From NCBI GenBank assembly GCA_020847985.1, contig JADLBC010000003.1:124001-188000 (forward strand): a stretch of DNA of 64,000 nucleotides, given 5' to 3'. The translations under genes and the position numbers were made by a program. Positions within the stretch are counted from its first letter, which is position 1, and the number at the start of each line of letters is the position of its first letter. The stretch is from Dehalococcoidia bacterium (GTDB taxonomy: Bacteria; Chloroflexota; Dehalococcoidia; Tepidiformales; Tepidiformaceae). Shown here piece after piece: positions 55,466 to 62,462 of this stretch. The notes under the pieces were generated by a model. That model had not been told where the DNA came from, did not search any database, and saw only the letters and a program-made list of their open reading frames with translations.

Positions 55466-56845
55466 ATGGCCGCGCCTCGCCGCCATTGGCGGGCGCTCAC
55501 CGTGCCCCTGTTCGCCGTCCTGGCCGTTTTCGCCGCCATGGCCTGCGGCGGCGGCGCCAAACCCGCGGGGCCCCTCCCCGGCATCGCCGAGGCGAAGGCC
55601 GAACGCGACATCACCAGCGACGGCGCCGCCACCCTCTCCACCACCATCACCGTCCGCTTTGACCGCACCGCCGCCTTCGCCGGGGCGAAGGTGCCCCTCG
55701 CCTCCTTCTTCGAACTCGCCATCGACCTCGGCGGCGGGCAGACGAAACGCGTGCTCGTGCGCAAGGCCGAGCAATCGAAGGAGAACAGCCGCCTCGTCAC
55801 CCTCAGCGTCGATGCGCTGGTCCCCGATGGCACCGAGCTTCGCCTCGAAAAGCGCGCGTTCCAGGCGAAGGCCGAGGGGCGCATCACCGCCCCCATCGCG
55901 AGCGGCCTCGATGGCGTCGCGACCGTCTTCGCCTCCGTCGCCCTCGCGCCCACCAATCCCGCCTTCGCCGCGCAGGTGGGCCCCGCCACCCTGCGCGACA
56001 CCGACCGCGACGCCGCGGCCATGCGCGCCGCCCTCGAGGCCCACCTCAAGCAGCGCGGCGCCTCCACCGACCTCACCGCCCGTGCCCTCGCCCGCTACGA
56101 GGGCCTCCCCGCGACGGTGCCCGCGCCCAAGGCCCGCGCTGCCCTGGCCGCCCTCACGGGCACCTTCGCCGAGCCCGCCATCGATGCCCTCGTGGGGACC
56201 GGCAACTGCACGGGCAAGCCCGCCAGCCGCATCGTGTTCGCCGAAATCCCCGATGCGCCCGGGCTCGCCGCCCGCGTCACCTATGCCAGCGACGGCGCCC
56301 GCATCGTCCGCATTCGCCCCGACCTCGAGGGCGAGCGCATCGAATACCTCATGCCCGTCCTCGCCCACGAGGCGATCCACTGCGACCGTTTCGACGGCCG
56401 CTTCGAGGAGATCGCGGCGACGGGCTTCGATACGCTGCTCTACCTCTCCCTGCTCGCCGCCATGCCCGAGCTGGGCCAGGGCACGACCACCCTCGGCCGC
56501 GAATACAACCTCCTCGCCGTGGCGATGCTGAACAGCGGCCGCCGTTATCCCGAGGGCCCGGGCCTGCTCAAGAGCCCTGGCGTCACCCGCGCCCTCCCCG
56601 GCAGCAACGCCACCCAGCCGTCGTTCGCCGATTTCGTGGTCGCGAAGTACGAGAGCACGACCACCGGGGACCGCACCCCCGATGAAGCGCTCGCGCAGGC
56701 CTACGTACGCAACCTGGCCGCGCCCCTCGGGCTGCCCGAAAGCTCCGCCTTCAACCTGGCCTACCTGGACATCCTCATCTCCCAGTCGCTGCCCATCGAG
56801 GCGTTCCCGCCGATCATCGCCGCCCTCGGGCTGACGCCGGGCTGA
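55466..56845 (+). CDS. Lipoprotein with HExxH motif
   Basis: A 459-residue protein from ATG 55466; an in-frame GTG at 55415 overlapping the crotonase stop would add 17 residues. The signal peptide (LTVPLFAVLAVFAAMAC) ends in a lipobox, so the protein is probably anchored outside the membrane. An N-terminal beta-rich domain with Ig-like character (ATLSTTITVRFDRTAAFAGAKV) extends to about residue 150. The C-terminal half has VLAHEAIHCDRFDGRFEE, an HExxH zinc-protease-like motif near residues 307-311. No family is recognised; metalloprotease activity is only a possibility. Confidence 0.72.
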   Translation: MAAPRRHWRALTVPLFAVLAVFAAMACGGGAKPAGPLPGIAEAKAERDITSDGAATLSTTITVRFDRTAAFAGAKVPLASFFELAIDLGGGQTKRVLVRKAEQSKENSRLVTLSVDALVPDGTELRLEKRAFQAKAEGRITAPIASGLDGVATVFASVALAPTNPAFAAQVGPATLRDTDRDAAAMRAALEAHLKQRGASTDLTARALARYEGLPATVPAPKARAALAALTGTFAEPAIDALVGTGNCTGKPASRIVFAEIPDAPGLAARVTYASDGARIVRIRPDLEGERIEYLMPVLAHEAIHCDRFDGRFEEIAATGFDTLLYLSLLAAMPELGQGTTTLGREYNLLAVAMLNSGRRYPEGPGLLKSPGVTRALPGSNATQPSFADFVVAKYESTTTGDRTPDEALAQAYVRNLAAPLGLPESSAFNLAYLDILISQSLPIEAFPPIIAALGLTPG

Positions 56846-56976
56846 ACGGGCATCGCCGCGCGGCGCCAGCCCGCCCGCCCGTTCGCGCGTCGGCCGGGCA
56901 TCGGGTAGGATCCGCTCACTTTGGCCCAGCCCTGTCCGGGGCGAGCCCACTCGGTGTGTAACAGGGGACGTAGAGG

Positions 56977-57012
56977 ATGACTAACCACCTTCGGGGACAG
57001 TTCCGTGGCTAG
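56977..57012 (+). CDS. Possible 11-residue leader peptide before the EtfD-like gene
   Basis: ATG 56977 reads MTNHLRGQFRG and stops at TAG 57010-57012, overlapping the GTG start at 57005 in another frame. GGGGACGTAGAGG just upstream could serve as its ribosome site. Termination over the next start suggests translational coupling. Confidence 0.35.
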   Translation: MTNHLRGQFRG

Positions 57013-59239
57013 CCGGCCGGGGAAGAGCGGCCGCTTCAACGTGAGCCTGGGCGGCCTCGTCATCCCGCTCGCGGTCATCGGCGGCATCGCCGCCATCGAA
57101 ACCGCCCGCACGGGATCGGCGCAGCGCGAGGTGTTCTACAACATCCAGACGCCGATCATCATGTACTTCATCTTCGCGGCCTCCGTCGCGATCATCCTCG
57201 CCGCCCTCGTCCAGCGCGCCCGCATCTGGCGCCTGGGCAAGCCCCAGGGCGTCTTCAACGACGCCGGCGCGCGCCTCACCAATGCCCTCACCATGGGCGC
57301 CGGCACTTCCCGCGTGAAGAACGACCGCTACGCCGGCATCATGCACGGCTGCATCTACTCCTCGTTCCTCATGCTCACGCTCGTCACGGCCATCCTCGCC
57401 GTCGATGACTACCTCCCCCTCATCTTCGGCAGCGATGCCGAGCACGCCTTCCTCAAGGGCGGCATCTACCTCGTCTACAGCTTCGTCGGCGACCTCTTCG
57501 GCGTCGTCGGCCTCGTCGGTATCGGCATGGCCATCCACCGCCGCTACATCTCCCCGCCCCCCAAGCTCACCTGGGACCGCCGCTCCACCGAGGACGGCAT
57601 CATCGTCGGCGCCCTCGGCCTCACCCTCTTCACCGGCCTCATCGTCGAAGGCTTCCGCCTCCGCGGCGACGAACTCGTGAACGGCCACGAAGACTGGGCG
57701 CGATGGTCGCCCGCCGGCTATGTGGTGGCGAAGATCTTCTCCGGCATGAGCCCCGAGACCGCGCTCGATATCCACCGCGTGCTCTGGTGGTCCCATATCG
57801 TGCTCGCCTTCGGCCTGCTCACACTCATGGCGCTGACGAAGTTCCGGCACATCATCTTCGGGCCCGTGAACGGCTTCCTGAAGCGCCCCGGCGCCGGCCC
57901 CGCCTACCTCGCCCCCATGGGCGACTTCGAAAAGCTCATGGAAGAAGGCGGCAGCCTCGGCGCCAGCAAGCTCCAGGACTTCACCTGGAAGCAGCTCTTC
58001 GATGCCGATACCTGCGTCCGCTGCGGCCGCTGTACCGATGCCTGCCCCGCCTGGAACGCCGGCCAGCCCCTTTCCCCGATGACCATCATGCAGGACCTCA
58101 AGACCTACATGAACCACGCCGGCCCCCTCGCCATCGCCGGCAAGGACCCGGCCCAGCACCTCAAGGGCGAACTCGTCGGCGATTACATCAAGGCCGAGTC
58201 CCTCTGGGCCTGCCGCACCTGCATGGCCTGCGTCCAGGCCTGCCCCGTGATGATCGAGCACGTGCCCACGATCGTCGATATGCGCCGCTACCTCGTCATG
58301 GAGAAGGCCGAAGTGCCGCCCACGGCCCAGGCCGCCCTCCAGAACATCGAACAGCGTGGCCACCCCTGGCGCGGCACCCAGCTCACCCGCACCACCTGGA
58401 TCGACCAGCTCCAGGCCGAAGGCGTCGACGTACCCATCTTCGATGGCTCCCAGGACTACCTCTACTGGGTCGGCTGCTCCGGCGCCCTCGTCGAACGCAA
58501 CGTCCCCATCACCAAGTCCGTCGTCCGGCTGCTCGTCGAATCCGGCACCAGCTTCGGCGTGCTCGGCCAGAGCGAAACCTGCAACGGCGACCCGGCCCGC
58601 CGCCTCGGCAACGAATTCCTCTACGCCACCCTCGCCCAGACGAACGCCGAATCGATGAACGAAATCGGCGTCCGCCGCGTGATCACCGCCTGCCCGCACT
58701 GCTTCAACACCTTCGCCAACGAATACCCGGATTTCGGCGGCGAATACGAAGTCACCCACCACTCCGAGTTCCTTCGCCAGCTCGTCGAGCGCGGCAAGCT
58801 CAAGCCGAAGGCGATGGAGAAGGGCACCACCGTCACCTACCACGACTCCTGCTACATCGGCCGCGGCAACGGCATCTACGATGCCCCGCGCGACATGCTC
58901 GAGGCCATCCCGGGCGTGAACCTGGTCGAGATGCCCCGCAACCGCGCCAACGGCCTCTGCTGCGGCGCCGGCGGCGGCAACATGTGGATGGAGGAGAAGG
59001 GCACGCGCGTCAATCATCTGCGCGCGGCCGAGGCGGCCAACACCGGCGCGAGCATCGTCGCCACCGCCTGCCCCTTCTGCATCCAGATGTTCGAGGACGG
59101 CATCCCCGGCGTGCAGCCCGACGAAGAGCGCCGCACCATCCGCGCCTTCGATATCGCCGAACTCCTCGAAGTCAGCGTCAAGCCCGCCGCCATCAGCATC
59201 CGCGACGGTGGCACCGAACTCCCGCGGGGCGTGAGTTGA
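57005..59239 (+). CDS. EtfD-like membrane iron-sulfur quinone oxidoreductase
   Basis: A 744-residue fusion: about six membrane helices of NarI/cytochrome b type (residues 1-290), two [4Fe-4S] ferredoxin motifs (CVRCGRCTDACP near 337-348 and CRTCMACVQACP near 402-413), and two CCG domains of the heterodisulfide-reductase HdrD type (YWVGCSG near 485, CPHC near 562, then NGLCCGAGGGN near 650 and CPFC near 685). His residues in the membrane part could bind haem. This layout matches actinobacterial EtfD, which passes electrons from ETF, fed by acyl-CoA dehydrogenases, to quinone. The crotonase genes here fit beta-oxidation. The start is GTG 57005. Confidence 0.85.
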   Translation: MASRPGKSGRFNVSLGGLVIPLAVIGGIAAIETARTGSAQREVFYNIQTPIIMYFIFAASVAIILAALVQRARIWRLGKPQGVFNDAGARLTNALTMGAGTSRVKNDRYAGIMHGCIYSSFLMLTLVTAILAVDDYLPLIFGSDAEHAFLKGGIYLVYSFVGDLFGVVGLVGIGMAIHRRYISPPPKLTWDRRSTEDGIIVGALGLTLFTGLIVEGFRLRGDELVNGHEDWARWSPAGYVVAKIFSGMSPETALDIHRVLWWSHIVLAFGLLTLMALTKFRHIIFGPVNGFLKRPGAGPAYLAPMGDFEKLMEEGGSLGASKLQDFTWKQLFDADTCVRCGRCTDACPAWNAGQPLSPMTIMQDLKTYMNHAGPLAIAGKDPAQHLKGELVGDYIKAESLWACRTCMACVQACPVMIEHVPTIVDMRRYLVMEKAEVPPTAQAALQNIEQRGHPWRGTQLTRTTWIDQLQAEGVDVPIFDGSQDYLYWVGCSGALVERNVPITKSVVRLLVESGTSFGVLGQSETCNGDPARRLGNEFLYATLAQTNAESMNEIGVRRVITACPHCFNTFANEYPDFGGEYEVTHHSEFLRQLVERGKLKPKAMEKGTTVTYHDSCYIGRGNGIYDAPRDMLEAIPGVNLVEMPRNRANGLCCGAGGGNMWMEEKGTRVNHLRAAEAANTGASIVATACPFCIQMFEDGIPGVQPDEERRTIRAFDIAELLEVSVKPAAISIRDGGTELPRGVS

Positions 59240-59240
59240 C

Positions 59241-59442
59241 GAGTGCTGAGTGCTGAGTGCTGAGTGCTGAGTGCTGAGTGCTGAGTGCTGAGTGCTGAGT
59301 GCTGAGTGCTGAGTGCTGAGTGCTGAGTTGGGCAACCCCACGGGTGACAGGTCACCCGTGGGGTTGCCCGCTCGAACCTCGAACCTCGAGCCTCGAACCC
59401 ACGGCCCCGTTTCTCTTTCCTCTGTTCTCTTATCTCTTCGCG
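59241..59442. repeat. Composite repeat: 11 GAGTGCT heptamers, palindrome, CGAACCT heptamers
   Basis: Eleven perfect GAGTGCT units (59243-59327) begin 3 nt after the EtfD-like stop. A perfect 40-nt palindrome follows (59330-59369, 19 bp with loop AG), then about four CGAACCT/CGAGCCT heptamers (59372-59399) and a pyrimidine tract (59408-59440) that runs over the stop of the convergent gene. The order is the inverse of the complete element at 51822. Confidence 0.92.
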
Positions 59443-59768
59443 TAGCCATTGCTCGCCAGGAACACCACCGCCACCGTCGAGACCGAGATCACGAGGAAGG
59501 TCACGGCGAAGCTCGCCATGATCGCGAAGACATTGTGCGTATCCGGGTTCACGGCGACCCACACGGCCGAGGCCAGCGCGAGCGTCACCGCCGCCACCAC
59601 CCCGTGGGCCTGGTAGGTGTCCCGGTCCGGGTCCGGCCGCGATGTCACCCACGCCGTGACCGCCGGCCCGAAGAGGAAGAGCACGAGCAGCCCCAGCGGC
59701 GGCACCACCCAGAGCGCCCCGATGGCAATCCCCGCCTGCACCAGGCTTCCCGGAAGCGAACGCGGCAT
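59430..59768 (-). CDS. Small membrane protein
   Basis: A 112-residue protein with three hydrophobic segments near residues 10-40, 57-73 and 80-105, and a basic end (NGYAKR). The last codons overlap the pyrimidine tract of the repeat element. No family is recognised. It is leaderless from ATG 59768. Confidence 0.65.
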   Translation of the reverse strand: MPRSLPGSLVQAGIAIGALWVVPPLGLLVLFLFGPAVTAWVTSRPDPDRDTYQAHGVVAAVTLALASAVWVAVNPDTHNVFAIMASFAVTFLVISVSTVAVVFLASNGYAKR

Positions 59769-59775
59769 ACCCCCG

Positions 59776-59781
59776 ACTCTA
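59776..59781 (-). promoter_or_regulatory. -10 box TAGAGT, leaderless small membrane protein
   Basis: On the minus strand TAGAGT is followed by seven bases and ATG 59768. Confidence 0.55.
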
Positions 59782-59794
59782 CCGGCGCCGCCGC

Positions 59795-61090
59795 CTACGT
59801 ACCCTTCGCGCGCTCGCCCGGCGGCGGCGGTTTCGCCGCCGCCACGAAGAAGAGCGACCCCACCAGCGCCACCGCGGCCAGGATATCGAACCCCCGGATG
59901 TAGCTGCCCGTCGTGTCGTAGAGCACGCCCGCCACGATCGGCCCGCTGATGCTCCCGACCATGACGATGATCATCGAGATGCCCATGATGCTGCCGAAGG
60001 ACGCCGCCCCGAAGTAGTCCGCGCGGATGGCCGTCATCTGCGGGCCGCGGATGCCCCAGGCCAGCCCGTGGAGCACGCAGAACCCGGCCACCATCGCGAA
60101 CCCCGTCGCGTGCGCCAGCAGCAGGATGCCCGAGGCGTGCATCGCCATGCAGGCCACCACCAGCAGCCGCTTGTTGATGTGGTCCCCCAGCCAGCCGCCC
60201 GTCAGCGTCCCCGTGAACTGCAGCATCGTCATCAGCGTGATCACCCCGGATGCCCCAGCGAGCGAATACCCCAGGCTTTCCTTCACGTGCGCCACCGTGT
60301 GTACCTGCACCGCCGACACGATCACCAGCGCCGACCCGTGCCCGAGCGCGATGAACCAGAACGAAGGCGTGTGCAGCGCCTGCCGGAGCGTGAAGTCCGG
60401 CCCGCTCCGCGCCCGTGCCGCCGCGTGCGCCGCATGCCGCGGGTCATCGGGCGCGATGCCGTCCGGGTGCTGGCCATAGGGCCCCGGGCGGTGCCGCACC
60501 GCCTGCACCAGCGGCAGCCCCAGCGCCACGATGGCGACCCCGGACCCGAACGCCGTCGCCCGCCAGCCGAACGTCTCCAGCAGCTTCACCGTCCCCGGCA
60601 CGGCCATGCCGCCGAGCGCGAACCCCGCCGTCACCAGCCCGATCGCCGTCGACCGCTTCCGTTCGAACCAGTTCACGATCGCCGTCGTGGCGGAAAGGAA
60701 CCCCGCCATGCCCGCCCCGATGGCGATGAGGATGAACGTCACGAAGAAGAAGAACGGCGTGTGCACCTGGCTGAACGCCATCAGCGCCAGCCCCGAGATC
60801 ACCACGCCTGCCCGCATCACCGCGCGCGGCCCGAAGCGGTCCAGCAGCACGCCCGTAATCGGCCCGATCGTGCCGCTCTCCGCCTGCGCGAACGAATACG
60901 CCGTCGAAAGCATCGTCTTCGACCAGCCGAACTCGTCGCGCAACAGCACGACGTACGCGCCATACGCCTGCCAGAAGAGCCCGGAGTACAGCCCCTGCAG
61001 GCTCGCCGTCGCCGCGACGATCCACCAGCCGTAGAAGAGGCCGCCTTGCCGTGCCGGGCGCGTCGCGACCGCGCTCTCCGCCTCCGTCAT
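59795..61090 (-). CDS. Major facilitator superfamily transporter
   Basis: A 431-residue transporter with twelve predicted membrane segments. FYGWWIVAATASLQGLYSGLFWQAYGAYVVLLRDEFGWS near the N-terminus and LLDRFGPRAVM (motif A variant, near residues 83-93) are typical of the oxalate/formate-antiporter and monocarboxylate group; GGWLGDHINKRLLV is the second motif A. The central loop is His/Arg/Ala rich. The substrate is unknown. Its ATG overlaps the stop of a 10-residue leaderless upstream ORF. Confidence 0.87.
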   Translation of the reverse strand: MTEAESAVATRPARQGGLFYGWWIVAATASLQGLYSGLFWQAYGAYVVLLRDEFGWSKTMLSTAYSFAQAESGTIGPITGVLLDRFGPRAVMRAGVVISGLALMAFSQVHTPFFFFVTFILIAIGAGMAGFLSATTAIVNWFERKRSTAIGLVTAGFALGGMAVPGTVKLLETFGWRATAFGSGVAIVALGLPLVQAVRHRPGPYGQHPDGIAPDDPRHAAHAAARARSGPDFTLRQALHTPSFWFIALGHGSALVIVSAVQVHTVAHVKESLGYSLAGASGVITLMTMLQFTGTLTGGWLGDHINKRLLVVACMAMHASGILLLAHATGFAMVAGFCVLHGLAWGIRGPQMTAIRADYFGAASFGSIMGISMIIVMVGSISGPIVAGVLYDTTGSYIRGFDILAAVALVGSLFFVAAAKPPPPGERAKGT

Positions 61091-61119
61091 GCGGGGCGGG
61101 CCGGCGTCGCGGTGGTCAT
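61087..61119 (-). CDS. 10-residue leaderless upstream ORF of the MFS gene
   Basis: ATG 61119 lies 6 nt after TAGACT and reads MTTATPARPA; its TGA overlaps the MFS ATG (ATGA). The -10 spacing seen in leaderless genes here points to this ATG, not the MFS ATG 29 nt further on. It would couple translation into the transporter. Confidence 0.5.
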   Translation of the reverse strand: MTTATPARPA

Positions 61120-61125
61120 CGTCCG

Positions 61126-61131
61126 AGTCTA
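61126..61131 (-). promoter_or_regulatory. -10 box TAGACT upstream of the MFS leader ORF
   Basis: On the minus strand TAGACT is followed by six bases (CGGACG) and ATG 61119. Confidence 0.55.
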
Positions 61132-61150
61132 AAGGCCCCTGGCGGGTGGG

Positions 61151-61200
61151 GGCGAGTTCCGGTTTTCAGTTCCCGGCTCCCAGGGCTACCCCGGGGGAAG
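61151..61200. repeat. Degraded fragment of the composite repeat
   Basis: Three TTCCCGG-like heptamers are followed by GGGCTACCCC, one arm of the palindrome seen at 49623 and 51888. The other arm is missing, and the end of the next minus-strand gene begins inside it. Confidence 0.6.
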
Positions 61201-62433
61201 ACGTTCGCCCCGCCGCCGACTGGCTGCGAAGGCCGCGAGCGTGCCCGCGCCCGCCGCGAGGAGCGCCGCCTCTGGCCAGGGGTTCCCGCCGTCGTGGCCG
61301 CTGCCCGCGTTCGGCGGGCCCGGTGCCGGCCGTGGCGCACTCCCCGGCTCGGCCCACGCCGATGCGATCGTCAGCATGCGCTCCTCGAACGGCAGCTCCG
61401 TGAAGGCCGCCTGTGCCGCCATGACGATGACGTTGCCCTGGTTCACGCACCCGCCCGGCGGCACTGGGATCCCGAAGGCAAAGCTGCCATCCGGCCCGGC
61501 CGTGACCGTCGTCGCCCACGCCTCGGCGCCGCCCATCCGGAGCGCGATCGCCTCCCCCGGTTCGAAGCCCTTTCCCGTGATCTCGATGCCGCCATCGCAG
61601 AAGAAGGGCGTCGCGATGCTCAGTTCCGGGTACGGCCGCGCGCTCGCCGCCTGGCCATGGATCGGCGGCGCTGCCACCGCCGCGATGCCGCCCAGCGGGT
61701 CATCCTCCGCCCGCACGAGCGACTGCACGAAGTAGTCCGCGAAGGGCGCCCACCCCGGCAACCGGCACGCCGAGACGGCCACGCGCGTCTCCACGGCGAA
61801 GGTGCCATCGCCACCCACGTGAACGACGCCTTCCACCCTCCGCGGGTACCACAACCCGCCCCGTACCGCGTACGTCCCCGGCGCGAAGCGCTCGCCGATG
61901 AGCCGTACGCGCTCCCCGCAGACCGGCTCCGCCGGTTCCGTGCGCAGCGAAGGCCGGGCCGGGTTGCTCCCCGTCATCACCTCCGCCACGGCCGTCGCGC
62001 GTTCCCATTCCGGGCCGCTCGGATCGAGCCCGAGCCAGGTGATCGCCGCGTTCCCCGCCCCGGGTTCGAAGGCGCCGATGAACCACTTTCCCAGGGAGTC
62101 CGCCTTCAATTCGGGGGAAGGGCAGGGCTGCGGGTAGCCCGGCGGCAGTACGTCCATCGTCGCCGTGAGCCGTTCGCCCACGGTCACGCCGCGGTACGCC
62201 CGCGACACATCGACCGTCACCCGGTAGGGCCGCGGACCCGGCGTGACCGGCCCATCCCACGGCAGCGGGTCGAGCCCGACGATGCGCGCCTCCATCACGC
62301 GCGGGGCGTATGGCAGCACCGCCGAAGGCCCCGGCCCCGTGCACGCCCGGGCCGTCCCCGGCGCGCGCCCGAACGCCGCCACGCTCGCGGCCAACGCGAC
62401 AAACGCCAGCAGCATCGCCATTCGCGTTCGCAT
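61186..62433 (-). CDS. Exported surface protein with C-terminal membrane helix
   Basis: A 415-residue protein, ATG 62433 after AAGGGAGA. The signal peptide covers about residues 1-30 (LLAFVALAASVAAF, cleavage near ARAC). The exported part contains beta-rich domains (YRVTVDVSRAYRGVTVGERLTA; VCGERVRLIGERFAPGTYAVRG; FFCDGGIEITGKGFEPGEAIALRM), the last like an IPT/TIG or Ig fold, with paired Cys. A Pro/Gly linker precedes a membrane helix (AALLAAGAGTLAAFA) and a basic tail. Domain one, with VTVDVSRAYRGVTVGERL, resembles the tissue-inhibitor-like OB domain found in many bacterial exported proteins. The function is unknown. Confidence 0.72.
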   Translation of the reverse strand: MRTRMAMLLAFVALAASVAAFGRAPGTARACTGPGPSAVLPYAPRVMEARIVGLDPLPWDGPVTPGPRPYRVTVDVSRAYRGVTVGERLTATMDVLPPGYPQPCPSPELKADSLGKWFIGAFEPGAGNAAITWLGLDPSGPEWERATAVAEVMTGSNPARPSLRTEPAEPVCGERVRLIGERFAPGTYAVRGGLWYPRRVEGVVHVGGDGTFAVETRVAVSACRLPGWAPFADYFVQSLVRAEDDPLGGIAAVAAPPIHGQAASARPYPELSIATPFFCDGGIEITGKGFEPGEAIALRMGGAEAWATTVTAGPDGSFAFGIPVPPGGCVNQGNVIVMAAQAAFTELPFEERMLTIASAWAEPGSAPRPAPGPPNAGSGHDGGNPWPEAALLAAGAGTLAAFAASRRRGERLPPG

Positions 62434-62462
62434 GCTCGTCTCCCTTGTTCGTCCCGCCCGGC

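Noticed and set aside
59241-59327. GAGTGCT array as a possible CRISPR
   Set aside because: The units are directly adjacent 7-mers with no spacers, and there are no cas genes. It is a tandem array within a composite repeat.
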